In this document: positions 11,139 through 19,127 of the stretch, in pieces
How the letters are laid out: every line of letters begins with the position of its first letter
Numbering within the stretch: the stretch's first letter is position 1
DNA from: Lepidodermella squamata
Taxonomy: Eukaryota > Gastrotricha
DNA length: 64,000 bases
NCBI GenBank assembly: GCA_047495785.1
Contig: JBLDXI010000007.1
Span: 1,178,001-1,242,000 of the forward strand
Direction of reading: 5' to 3'
The notes under the pieces: model-generated
Databases searched by the model: none
Seen by the model: the letters and a program-made list of their open reading frames with translations, nothing else
Told to the model about the DNA's origin: nothing
Program-made: the position numbers and the translations under genes

Positions 11139-11474
11139 ATGGAGAAAGGATTTCTTTCATACACAGAGGTCGATGAAATTGTCGATGAGAAGGATGAAGA
11201 TATCAACAAACTGAAGCAGGAAGTTGAGATTATCAGCGATCAGTATTCCTCGCTCAAGAGACAGTCCTCAAATACCCGTATTAAGACTTTGGAGAACGAG
11301 AAGGCTGTCATTGAACAGAAATACAGCGATTTGCTGACTGCAAGGGAAAAAGAAGATAACGACCGTAAGTTACAGAGCCAGAGGCGCAAAGCTGAGCTGT
11401 CTGAACGGCGACAGAAAAGGAAGTCAGATATAGAGAAATTCATAGCTGAAATGAGGGCGCGACGAGAAAAATAA
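11139..11474 (+). CDS. Coiled-coil protein, function unknown
   Basis: 111 residues, almost all charged heptad-like helix from about residue 10 to the end (runs such as DEKDEDINKLKQEVEI). It starts 7 bp after the helix-turn-helix gene, so the two may share a transcript. No catalytic motif. Specific to the outer element. Confidence 0.55.
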   Translation: MEKGFLSYTEVDEIVDEKDEDINKLKQEVEIISDQYSSLKRQSSNTRIKTLENEKAVIEQKYSDLLTAREKEDNDRKLQSQRRKAELSERRQKRKSDIEKFIAEMRARREK

Positions 11475-11492
11475 AAATCGTTTTAATACTTA

Positions 11493-11747
11493 ATGAATAC
11501 TTACTCGAGTGCCCAAGAAGAAATAATCTCATATATTAAGGTGCTTGTTAGAGAACTTCAGATCGACTGCTTAAGGACGAACACCCAGCTTCAACGCATT
11601 TTTGTTGCATTGAGTGTAATCGCCGCGTTGCTAGGGTATATTGTGAATAGGGATAGAATTAAAAAGCCTTCGAATATCAGAGGCAATCATGCTAAAGTAG
11701 TTAGAACACCAAAGAAACGTGTGATATTTTACTCGCCTTTTCGCTAG
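11493..11747 (+). CDS. Small single-pass membrane protein, function unknown
   Basis: 84 residues with one hydrophobic segment (IFVALSVIAALLGYIV, about 36-51) and a basic C-terminus. Third of the plus-strand trio. Its stop lies 1 bp from the end of the convergent membrane-protein gene. No homologue recognised. Confidence 0.5.
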   Translation: MNTYSSAQEEIISYIKVLVRELQIDCLRTNTQLQRIFVALSVIAALLGYIVNRDRIKKPSNIRGNHAKVVRTPKKRVIFYSPFR

Positions 11748-11748
11748 C

Positions 11749-12330
11749 TCAAGGGACGTTCACACCGTGCTTTTTCAGTTCCTCAAGAAATATCTGCGTG
11801 CGGTCACAGTTTAAACTCTTCTGAAGCAACTTTTTCATATCATGGAATTTCTCGTTTTCTCTCATAATAACCTGATACTCAGTGTCACTGATGTGGTTAT
11901 CTTCCAGGGCTGTTTTGATCATGTCGCCTATTGAGTTGGCTTTCGACATGGCAAGAGTGGCGATTCTTTCATGTTTTTCGGCTTTCCTTTCGAACTTTAA
12001 GTCAAGCAGGTTGAGAGCTAGTATGACCATGCCGCCCGAAGCTGCAGTAATCTCCAACATGATACCGGTTGGGAGGCCAAGTGACAGTAGTGCGATTCCA
12101 CCAATCGCAAGCGATGTTGTGCCGCCCGTTATTCCATGAATAGTAGCTTTGCAAATTGACGAAAAACGGGAATACCTATTATAAAGCTTCTTTCTTTTCG
12201 ATATTTCTGTGTTGAAAACATCATTTAGGCGCCGGAGCTCAGCAAGCCTGAACTCTTGAGTAGAAGACATTTGTAGTCTAGGAGCAGTGGGGTAAATACT
12301 ATCTACTGTTTTTAGCTGGTTGTCATTCAT
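11749..12330 (-). CDS. Polinton virion-associated membrane protein (hypothetical)
   Basis: About 193 residues from the ATG at 12330, preferred because the inner homologue (23689-24312) aligns from there: IYPTAPRL near residue 12, then QEFRLAELRRLND. Two hydrophobic segments lie at about 60-115, followed by a conserved helical tail (KHERIATLAMSKANSIGDMI and SDTEYQVIMRENEK). A TCTA box lies about 32 nt upstream. It is last in the minus-strand cluster. Two membrane spans in a capsid-side gene suggest a virion or membrane-interaction role, but no function is known. Confidence 0.65.
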   Translation of the reverse strand: MNDNQLKTVDSIYPTAPRLQMSSTQEFRLAELRRLNDVFNTEISKRKKLYNRYSRFSSICKATIHGITGGTTSLAIGGIALLSLGLPTGIMLEITAASGGMVILALNLLDLKFERKAEKHERIATLAMSKANSIGDMIKTALEDNHISDTEYQVIMRENEKFHDMKKLLQKSLNCDRTQIFLEELKKHGVNVP

Positions 12331-12344
12331 TCTGAATATATTTA

Positions 12345-13004
12345 TCACGTATTCTTTAGGTTAGAAATAATCAAAATGTATGACAGTTGTATGCTTTCGT
12401 CAGCTGCTGCAATAACCGTTAAGCTATCATTCAATCGGAATTGCTCTATAAAGGAACAGTATTCATTGCTGCTCTCCAAATTAACATTGTTATAGTTGAA
12501 GTATTTCGAGAACAAGTTACCGTTGTTTTTGAAGAAATCAAGGGTGAAGGATGTGGCTCTGTTGTCGTCCAGCCGGAACCACATTTCCACTCTGGCTGTT
12601 ACGTCTGCCCGAAACACTAAGCTATCGCTTACTTCAGGCATTCTGGAAATCATGTTATCAAAACTTAGCTTATTCTCGCGCGCAAGAGAAACCTTGCCAG
12701 AGCATATCAATCTGGAAGCCCGAATCGCGCCATCGTTTGGATTTATTGGTGGATGGATGTTCGTGAGCCTAGCATTTTTAAAGTCAACAGTCTGATCGGA
12801 TTGAATCATTAAACAACTTCGCTCAACCCAATTTTTGCTTACAGCATCGTTGTCGAAAACGGGGCCGCCCAAATTTTCGATGCAGTAGCTATTCGCGTTT
12901 AGGTTTGCCGCGAATGGAGTACTGCCGTCTGCCCTCAAATAAATTGCTGCCTGTCGAGTATTTTCAAACCATTCACTTGGAATGAATATTTCATTCGATC
13001 TCAT
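12345..13004 (-). CDS. Fibre-like protein with phage tail-fibre-type repeats
   Basis: 219 residues. Near residues 31-61 it reads FAANLNANSYCIENLGGPVF followed by DNDAVSKNWVE, the pattern of phage fibre shaft repeats (small-residue start, I-x-NL-x-x-P, then DAV-x-K-x-[WY]V). A weaker second copy lies at about 75-102. The C-terminal half is beta-rich with no recognisable motif and could be a head domain. The homologue at 24319-25032 has a clearer second repeat. A TCTA box sits 14 nt upstream. It may form a trimeric vertex spike for receptor binding; that is inference from the repeat type and its place among capsid genes. Confidence 0.6.
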   Translation of the reverse strand: MRSNEIFIPSEWFENTRQAAIYLRADGSTPFAANLNANSYCIENLGGPVFDNDAVSKNWVERSCLMIQSDQTVDFKNARLTNIHPPINPNDGAIRASRLICSGKVSLARENKLSFDNMISRMPEVSDSLVFRADVTARVEMWFRLDDNRATSFTLDFFKNNGNLFSKYFNYNNVNLESSNEYCSFIEQFRLNDSLTVIAAADESIQLSYILIISNLKNT

Positions 13005-13497
13005 AATGAGCGATGACTAGATTATACTTATTCCGCCATTGCCTCAGCGTCTTATCGTTAACCGATTTCACGTGTACGCTCTGTGCCACAAGGTCGTATC
13101 CATGTTCCTGAGCCAGAGCTTTGATAACAAAGTCAAGGTGCATCATATTTTGATCGGGAAAGAGTTCTGCATAGCCCGAGTCAAACTTAATAAAGCTCGA
13201 CATCAACCTCTCAAGTTGAGGAGGTAGCATTTCTATACCGCGCTTTTTAATTACAGTCATTAAATGCCATTTTCGTTTGTAAGGTACTAATTTGAATGGC
13301 GGGGAGTGCTCACAGAATGGATAGCATAAACCGCAGTTTGGGCATACGTTGAAATTCGCCCTTTCGTCAAGCAAAAGTTCTGTGGCACACGCATCGCAAT
13401 ACACGTAAGGCATATTAGAAAATGTCTTTCTCACTGATTTGGAATTCTCAAATATATCTATCAGTTTCTTCAATTCATCTTCAACGGACGCTTGCAT
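12991..13497 (-). CDS. VLTF3-like zinc-ribbon protein, putative late transcription factor
   Basis: 168 residues. A Cys4 ribbon (C34-x2-C37...C52-x2-C55) is followed by PYKRKWHL and a helical domain. This layout resembles the VLTF3/A2L-type late transcription factors of large DNA viruses. The inner homologue at 25038-25511 keeps the four cysteines and the Y-x-RKWHLM motif. It overlaps the fibre gene by 14 bp and the zinc-ribbon gene by 17 bp, so the three are probably translated from a shared transcript. A link to the TCTA boxes is attractive but unproven. Confidence 0.55.
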   Translation of the reverse strand: MQASVEDELKKLIDIFENSKSVRKTFSNMPYVYCDACATELLLDERANFNVCPNCGLCYPFCEHSPPFKLVPYKRKWHLMTVIKKRGIEMLPPQLERLMSSFIKFDSGYAELFPDQNMMHLDFVIKALAQEHGYDLVAQSVHVKSVNDKTLRQWRNKYNLVIAHYEIE

Positions 13498-13660
13498 CCT
13501 TTTTATCTACGATGGCATTTCTCTTTAACACTCTTATGAATTTATACTTTGTCATACCGCAGAGTGTACAAGATCCTGTCATGATAGCTCTGTTATTACG
13601 AGTTGCTAATTGCTGCTCATTCACTGTATTAGTGTTTTTCCTACAATGCAGGCAATACAT
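13481..13660 (-). CDS. Small zinc-ribbon protein (DUF5679-like)
   Basis: 59 residues. It starts MYCLHCRKNT and continues with RNNRAIMTGSCTLCG before a basic end (TKYKFIRVLKR). Cys-x2-Cys, an N-x-R, then Cys-x2-Cys-G is the layout of DUF5679-type ribbons found in many viruses. The same protein lies in the same place in the inner element (25534-25677). A TCTA box is at 13675-13678 (minus strand), 15 nt before the ATG. Function unknown. Confidence 0.7.
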   Translation of the reverse strand: MYCLHCRKNTNTVNEQQLATRNNRAIMTGSCTLCGMTKYKFIRVLKRNAIVDKKDASVR

Positions 13661-13662
13661 AT

Positions 13663-14121
13663 CTAGCTTAACAATAGATTTTTCAGTAAGTCATCATTGT
13701 GCGGCGACCCAGTGTTATTGAAGTCCAGCAAAATAGCTAACTTATCCCTACCTTTAGCTAGTTCTCTTAGAAAGTAAATGGCATAGAAGCCACATGCTAC
13801 AGAGCCAGGATGCTGTATATCGTGTGTGGAATACCAAATTACTCGTTTTCCACGACGCTGAATGATCTCATTAGGGCATATAAACCCGAAGCTATCGAAG
13901 TAGATTATTTCAGTCGACTTCACAGCCATTGAGACCCAATGACTTCCGCGGTTAACTTTATCGTCCAGGTTAATGACGTAATATCCTCGTTGAAGTGTAG
14001 CAGGAAGGTCGTCCCGAGCGTAACAGCCCTTGAAGTCGTTTCCGAGAAGCCTCTTTAAAGCTTCGGTTATCTCAAGATTGGATAGAGGATAAAACCCGCG
14101 ATTTTTCAGTTTTTTTCCCAC
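13663..14121 (-). CDS. PRO: Adenovirus-type cysteine protease
   Basis: 152 residues. Catalytic triad in family order: H61 (GSHWV), D76 (YFDSFG), C110 (GSVACGFY), with Q103 as the likely oxyanion residue. Members of this family mature virion precursors and are a core Polinton gene. It overlaps the upstream precursor gene (14106-14684) by 16 bp and lacks its own TCTA box, suggesting a shared message. Probable substrates are the neighbouring small proteins and the phospholipase-integrase fusion, which contain GxG or GG sites. Confidence 0.9.
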   Translation of the reverse strand: MGKKLKNRGFYPLSNLEITEALKRLLGNDFKGCYARDDLPATLQRGYYVINLDDKVNRGSHWVSMAVKSTEIIYFDSFGFICPNEIIQRRGKRVIWYSTHDIQHPGSVACGFYAIYFLRELAKGRDKLAILLDFNNTGSPHNDDLLKNLLLS

Positions 14122-14684
14122 GGCATGTAAACCCCTTTTCCGAATAAGGTCGGAAGAAATGCACCCAGTAAGCTTGATACAAGCGGCAATATAAAAGCTC
14201 CACCCTGTTGCTCTATGTGGCTTTTAATTGCCTTGCTACTGCCAGCAGGCACAATTTGTCGGGACTCCAGAAGCGAAACCGCCTTTTGCAGTTCATCTAA
14301 ATCCTCTTTTGGTATTGTCAGCGACACGCCTTTGCCTACGATCTTGTCAGCTGCTGTACTTGCGAGGGAACTGGCAAGGCCGCTCAGCGCTGCAACGGCT
14401 ACAGGGGCTATAAATTTAGAAGCTGTGGCAAGCGCTGGTAACAGGAACCCGCCAGACTGATTCTTCCGGAGCTGAGTTTTGCTCAGTTTAATATCAAGCC
14501 CTTTCATCCTTTGTTTGCTCTTCATTACTTTATCTATCTGCCTTTGCGTCAACAACAACTTGGAACCATTTGGATCTGCAAGTAGCTGATCAATTGTGAA
14601 ACGCAATACAACTTGGCCTGGTTTTTGAAATGCTCTTCTCTGGGTCTCTGTTAGTTTAATGTCGAATGGAATGTATTTAGTCAT
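14106..14684 (-). CDS. Virion precursor, possible membrane-lytic (pVI-like) protein
   Basis: 192 residues. The N-terminal half is basic and repetitive (LTETQ, LTQRQIDKV, LSKTQLRK). It then has QSGG at about residue 118, a hydrophobic Ala/Leu stretch, IVGKG, QQGG, and a hydrophobic segment ending LFGKGVYMPWE. IVGKG and LFGKG fit the adenovirus protease consensus [MIL]-x-G-x-G. The inner homologue (26115-26744) shares QSGG, LAGKG and the VYLPWES end. A processed amphipathic, membrane-active minor capsid protein is likely, but assignment to adenovirus pVI is tentative. A TCTA box lies 14 nt upstream. Confidence 0.55.
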   Translation of the reverse strand: MTKYIPFDIKLTETQRRAFQKPGQVVLRFTIDQLLADPNGSKLLLTQRQIDKVMKSKQRMKGLDIKLSKTQLRKNQSGGFLLPALATASKFIAPVAVAALSGLASSLASTAADKIVGKGVSLTIPKEDLDELQKAVSLLESRQIVPAGSSKAIKSHIEQQGGAFILPLVSSLLGAFLPTLFGKGVYMPWEKN

Positions 14685-14705
14685 TATTATTCTAAGTTAG
14701 AAAAT

Positions 14706-16079
14706 TCACAGCATGTTAAGGCTTATCTCGAGCTTATCGTCTTTGTAGTTGAAGCCTATTTCTTTTTCCCTAAAAATGAAACAAAACATAACTAATGGCT
14801 TATCGACAGGACTGATTCTAGCTTTAAATGTGACACTCACGCTTTGGTCACCGCGTGAATTATATATAGCACCGGCATCTACACTTTCCAGATTGAATGC
14901 CAGGAAACGGTAAAATCGACAAAAATCAAGGTAACTAAGCTGACTACCAGTGTTCGTGCTTTCGCGATCGTTGAAATGGTTCATGTTTTCTTTAATATAG
15001 TTATAGAGCCGGTGAGCGTTGAAGCGTGAAAAGTTCATGTTGGCCTCGGCAAACGCCTCCTTATTGTTTATCATGAGAGAGTAGCTGAATATATTCCATT
15101 GAGTGTAAATTTGTGTCAGTTTAGTTTGATACTCTGCGTCTGAGAAGTCTTGCAAGAATACAATATACAGCCAGCTTGGTTTTTTCATCTCAGATGTGAT
15201 TGTCCATTGTACTGAAGAACTATTCACAGCAAACTGGGGGCTCTGAAAGCATTCTAGCGATTGCCATTTGTAAACTTTCGTGAGACCCGTATTGAAAGCT
15301 TTCAAAATGCGTGCTCTAGTTTCAGGCATCAATGTGACTTCCGGAATAAACATATAAGCTGATGAAATCTGGAAATGCATCCCTTCCGGCAAATCATCGT
15401 TTTTCCCTATGGCTGCGACTATGGGTTTGGTGTAATTTGGTGTTAATATCACACGAAATCTCGCCTTGGTCCACATCCCAAAATAATTTTGGAAGAAAGG
15501 AATGTCCCTTAAGTAAAGTGTGACAACCATCTTATGATCTTTAACATACAAGGATCTCAAGAGTAGTCCCTCGTTGCAGCTGTTCTTCGCAGGATCGAAA
15601 CTTTCTGCTGTAACTTCAGGAGTCATTTCATAATTGACATGGGCTGGGTAGTCTCTGGCGAAAAGAGATTCTTCCCCAAGACTTCGCGCATAGTCATCAG
15701 ACCAGTGAATAACGCCCAGCAACGAGCTCCAGTGTTCGTTATAACGTGTTTGCTCTACCTGGTTATCATTATCACCTACTTGCACTTCAACTGTTTCAAA
15801 CATGGATATAACATGGTTCCTAATTGCGTACTTGTCGGTTGCTTTGAAAGCCTGACTATCGTTTCGACGGAACTCAACTGTCAATTGGATATAGGCTTCC
15901 CTCGGCAATAAAAACAACTCACGCAAGTTATATGTAGAAAAGATAAGGCGAGAAGGCTGAGAGGGCTGATCCTGTATAAAACTTGTTGCACAAACCTCGG
16001 CCCAGCTTTTCCTTTCGAACTGCCGATCATCTATGGTCGGGCTCTCAAAGAGACAGTTCACTATTTCGGATTGAAGCAT
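14706..16079 (-). CDS. MCP: Major capsid protein (double jelly roll)
   Basis: 457 residues, aligning along its whole length with the inner copy (459 residues). It opens MLQSEIVNCLFESPTIDDRQ, with DKYAIRNHVISMFETVEVQV at about 80-100 and many beta-strand-like stretches. Length, order (between penton-side and protease-side genes) and the conserved N-terminal NLFE and FS-YNLR motifs fit Polinton hexon-like capsids. A TCTA box lies 13 nt before the ATG. The frame is intact. Identification rests on family pattern and context rather than a catalytic motif. Confidence 0.85.
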   Translation of the reverse strand: MLQSEIVNCLFESPTIDDRQFERKSWAEVCATSFIQDQPSQPSRLIFSTYNLRELFLLPREAYIQLTVEFRRNDSQAFKATDKYAIRNHVISMFETVEVQVGDNDNQVEQTRYNEHWSSLLGVIHWSDDYARSLGEESLFARDYPAHVNYEMTPEVTAESFDPAKNSCNEGLLLRSLYVKDHKMVVTLYLRDIPFFQNYFGMWTKARFRVILTPNYTKPIVAAIGKNDDLPEGMHFQISSAYMFIPEVTLMPETRARILKAFNTGLTKVYKWQSLECFQSPQFAVNSSSVQWTITSEMKKPSWLYIVFLQDFSDAEYQTKLTQIYTQWNIFSYSLMINNKEAFAEANMNFSRFNAHRLYNYIKENMNHFNDRESTNTGSQLSYLDFCRFYRFLAFNLESVDAGAIYNSRGDQSVSVTFKARISPVDKPLVMFCFIFREKEIGFNYKDDKLEISLNML

Positions 16080-16098
16080 TTAAATAGGCATTAGATAT

Positions 16099-16398
16099 TT
16101 AGCGTATCAGCTTAAAGCCTGTTCCGGTGTAATTATCGATGTCTCTTTTGATTTTCTTCTCAAGCTCCTCAATAGCCTGAATAGAGCGCTCAGCTGGCTT
16201 TGCCGGCATCACTTTGTCTGCAAGTTTATTTGCGGCATAGGCACCTATTTTGTCACCGGCAACTTCCGCTGCCTTTGATAGAGCTGATTTGGCCAAAGTC
16301 TGAACCGGTAAGAGACCAGTGAATTTGTCGAGCATATTTTTTGCGATGTCTACGTAACCGCGTCCTACGACATATGCTTTTGTTCTGCGATTTTTCAT
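16099..16398 (-). CDS. Small basic virion-core candidate (PX-like)
   Basis: About 99 residues from the ATG at 16398, which matches the inner homologue (28164-28466) and has a TCTA box 15 nt upstream. The basic N-terminus (MKNRRTKAYVV) leads into GRGYVDI, a helix rich in Ala and Lys, and the end YTGTGFKLIR. The GRG and GTG sites resemble adenovirus-protease cuts that release small basic core peptides. It sits between capsid and penton in both elements. Confidence 0.6.
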   Translation of the reverse strand: MKNRRTKAYVVGRGYVDIAKNMLDKFTGLLPVQTLAKSALSKAAEVAGDKIGAYAANKLADKVMPAKPAERSIQAIEELEKKIKRDIDNYTGTGFKLIR

Positions 16399-16421
16399 TA
16401 TAACAAAGTAACTAGAAAAAG

Positions 16422-17162
16422 CTAGCGAATATCTAGACCAATACCCCATTTTCTTTCAGTCATCTCCAGTGGTGCACCAGCCTGGGTGGTGAGCGTTATT
16501 TTTATGTTTTGTGTATTAGCATTCGTACAGGCCAAGTAACGTTTCTCATTTGGAACAATGTTAACGTGTTGACCGAAATTTTTGTTAATCGGACAGGTGA
16601 AGATGACATCACTAACCTCCGGGACTAGGCTATTATTGACGACGTTACAGTGAACAAACATTGAGTCATTTGACATCGTGATGTTAGGAATATGCTGCCC
16701 ATTAAAATCTGATCGGAATTCGCCTTTGTCTACACCTAGAAATTCAGACGTAGCATCATGCTCGATCAGAAGAGTGTAACCTGGTTGAATTCGAAAGCTC
16801 AGTTTATTCAGAACAGTATTGACAGACAAGCTTATGCCGTAAACTTCTGAGCCGTCGATGGTATTGAAATGGCCGTTTCCTTTCATAACAAAGTGAATAT
16901 AATTGTTATAATCACGAAAAGTGAAGGTTCCATCGGGAAATCGTATTTCAAAAGTCGCATCTTCTGGATCTTTATATCTGAGCTTACTATTACCTGAAGC
17001 CTGTGATACATTATAAAAAACATCGTAAAAGTGAATGTAAGAAACTGCGATGCTGCGCTTTGTGAAATCGATCTTATCATTCAGGTAGCGATCGATGACG
17101 TTGCTGGCGTCCGACCTGTTATTGCAGTAATATTCCAAAGGCAGAAATATTGGATCACCCAT
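16422..17162 (-). CDS. PY: Penton (minor capsid, single jelly roll)
   Basis: 246 residues. Starts MGDPIFLPLEYYCNNRSDAS and contains the conserved N-x-RYLNDKIDF, FPDGTF and VIFTCPINKNFGQHVNIVPN stretches shared with the inner copy (28492-29238). Length and position next to the capsid fit the Polinton penton that fills the fivefold vertices. A TCTA box is at 17176-17179 on the minus strand, 14 nt from the start. It overlaps the charged-protein gene to the right by 8 bp. Confidence 0.8.
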   Translation of the reverse strand: MGDPIFLPLEYYCNNRSDASNVIDRYLNDKIDFTKRSIAVSYIHFYDVFYNVSQASGNSKLRYKDPEDATFEIRFPDGTFTFRDYNNYIHFVMKGNGHFNTIDGSEVYGISLSVNTVLNKLSFRIQPGYTLLIEHDATSEFLGVDKGEFRSDFNGQHIPNITMSNDSMFVHCNVVNNSLVPEVSDVIFTCPINKNFGQHVNIVPNEKRYLACTNANTQNIKITLTTQAGAPLEMTERKWGIGLDIR

Positions 17163-18198
17163 TTACCAGTGTAATTAGATTTTCGTATTCAACTTTGGTC
17201 AATCTATTGTTCTTCAAAAGAAAATCTGCAATACTCACAACTTCGTTATATATTTCAGCGTTATTGTTTCCCGCTCTGATTTCACCAATCGCGTTTACGA
17301 GCCTCTTTTGGGCATCAACAACATCAGTCACGTAAATTCTGTTCCAGATTTTAGAATGGGGTTTTGGTCGATATCCAGTCTGTTCACAAATTCTTTGGTA
17401 TTGATCATAGTCTTGCTTAGAAAAGTTCACCTTCGGATTGTACCTTTTCAAGAGCAATTGTTTGACACCATCACTTATGTCTATATCGGCTAAACCTTGC
17501 ACTTTTCCTTTATTCTTCTTGCGAATCCGTAAAACCCCTCGCTTTATGTCGTCTTTTCTGGCGTAAAACCTACCAATCTTCAAATAATTGTTGGATATAC
17601 CTGTACCAGTTTTCTCAAGTAGCACCCTTTGATTCTCAAATGTCTCAAGCAACGAGTTCTTGAAGTTTTTCAAAATCTGTATATCATTTTGAATCGATTG
17701 ATACTGTGGAGAGTCTTTGTATCCTTTTTTAGTGAGCTGAGCTAGTTGGGAGCCCAAAACATTTTTATTATAGTGCGAAAGAGATACAATAATATGCGCG
17801 GGGTCAGCCCCAGCCTCTTCAATTTCTTTAGCTGTGGGGAAGTTATGTCTCTTCAAAACTATGTTCTCTACTGATTCCTTCGCCTCTTCAGTTGTCGGCT
17901 CCGCCTTTGGTAATACCGCTTCTAGGTGATGCGGGTGATTAGCTGTTGGTAAGCTTCTCTTTGCTGTTTGTTTGAGCTCCTTGGCAACGGATCTTATTGC
18001 TTCCACAGTTGGCATCTGCCTGTAAGTCTCTTGCAAAGCTGTAAGGGGATCGGGTTCAACGTTTACACTATGCTTATACTTTAAAGCATATACATCACCT
18101 TTAACCATGGCCAAGTGTCGGTCGTACATCTTCTCCTGCTTATCTAAATCTTCAAGAATTCGAATTTGTTCATCAGTTGTTAATTCGCGTAGCGGCAT
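17155..18198 (-). CDS. Charged helical protein conserved between both Polintons
   Basis: About 347 residues from the ATG at 18198, chosen because the inner homologue (29263-30426) also starts MPxxELxxxEQI and because a TCTA box lies 12 nt upstream; a longer frame opens at 18258. The N-terminus is helical, the middle Pro/Glu-rich and variable. The C-terminus is well conserved (KIGRFYARKDDI, ISDGVKQLLLKRY, TGYRPKPHS, then GEIRAGNNN). It lies between penton and ATPase. No known domain recognised; scaffold or virion protein is a guess from position. Confidence 0.6.
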   Translation of the reverse strand: MPLRELTTDEQIRILEDLDKQEKMYDRHLAMVKGDVYALKYKHSVNVEPDPLTALQETYRQMPTVEAIRSVAKELKQTAKRSLPTANHPHHLEAVLPKAEPTTEEAKESVENIVLKRHNFPTAKEIEEAGADPAHIIVSLSHYNKNVLGSQLAQLTKKGYKDSPQYQSIQNDIQILKNFKNSLLETFENQRVLLEKTGTGISNNYLKIGRFYARKDDIKRGVLRIRKKNKGKVQGLADIDISDGVKQLLLKRYNPKVNFSKQDYDQYQRICEQTGYRPKPHSKIWNRIYVTDVVDAQKRLVNAIGEIRAGNNNAEIYNEVVSIADFLLKNNRLTKVEYENLITLVNG

Positions 18199-18398
18199 AT
18201 CACTCTGGCTAGAATAAATCGCTCCTTGTTCGCCCAGCGGTCGCTCCTCGTTAGCCACATGATCGCTTCTTGAACGCCTAATGATCGCCCATTGAACGCT
18301 CAGTTGAACTCATCTTATACTGGAGATAATCAGTAAAGCCAAGATAATTCAAACTGTTTGATAGATAATTTAAACTAATTTTTAATAGTTAAAAATGA

Positions 18399-19091
18399 TT
18401 AGGCGAAGATTGAAGCGTAATTAGCTCTAAGTCGTAGACACTGTGGCTTGCTTTGACCGTCAATGATAAACGAACCATGAGGAAGGCTAACGGCTTCATT
18501 GTACTTGGCAATAAATTCAGTTGTCTTAATTGAGGGGCCGTATATTCGATGAATTATGCTCAGCTCCCTGTTGTCTGCCAGCTTCTTCAGCACAACAAAA
18601 TCGGCATTATCCCTAATTGTCTTTGGGATCTTAAAATATGACTGCGAAAGATAAAAGGCTGACGCGTTGTACTTTCGACATCTTATCCACATTGCACCGA
18701 TATGTGTTTCTTGCAGCTTCTTTTGCTCCATGCAAATATCGTCGAAAATATAAGCATGCTGGTAACTTTTATCTAGGCCCTCAAGAGGCATGACTTCAGA
18801 AATGTCATTGGAAGAGTGAACAAGGCTTACTGAAATTCCTTGCTTGGAAAGAATGTCTTCCTTCTGTTTCTGAAGCCTAATCAGGTACTCGTACTTGTCC
18901 TCATCAAGAGTTTTACTATATACGTAGATCTTGTGAAAAAAGGAGTTATGCAGTATTGTCAACAGATCTGAAGTCTTTCCGGTCCCGGACGGTCCAATAA
19001 TAAGACATCGAGAAGGATGCTGAGGGAAAAAGGGCGATCCATTTTTGTACTCCTGTCGTTGTGATTGAACGATGCTGTCCCAATTGATCAT
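18399..19091 (-). CDS. ATP: FtsK/A32-type genome-packaging ATPase
   Basis: About 230 residues from the ATG at 19091, which matches the inner copy and has a TCTA box 13 nt upstream. Walker A is GPSGTGKT (33-40) and Walker B HAYIFDDIC (D117, D118). LSQSYFKIP and the DFVVLKK region are shared with the inner homologue. In this family the ATPase drives DNA into preformed capsids. It is divergent from the integrase fusion gene starting at 19128, so the 36 bp between them holds both starts. Confidence 0.9.
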   Translation of the reverse strand: MINWDSIVQSQRQEYKNGSPFFPQHPSRCLIIGPSGTGKTSDLLTILHNSFFHKIYVYSKTLDEDKYEYLIRLQKQKEDILSKQGISVSLVHSSNDISEVMPLEGLDKSYQHAYIFDDICMEQKKLQETHIGAMWIRCRKYNASAFYLSQSYFKIPKTIRDNADFVVLKKLADNRELSIIHRIYGPSIKTTEFIAKYNEAVSLPHGSFIIDGQSKPQCLRLRANYASIFA

Positions 19092-19127
19092 TTGTTCTTT
19101 ATTTAGAATTTCAAGTCCTAATGAATA

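Noticed and set aside
18199-18258. Longer N-terminus for the charged protein
   Set aside because: The inner homologue starts at the internal Met, and a TCTA box sits 12 nt before it.
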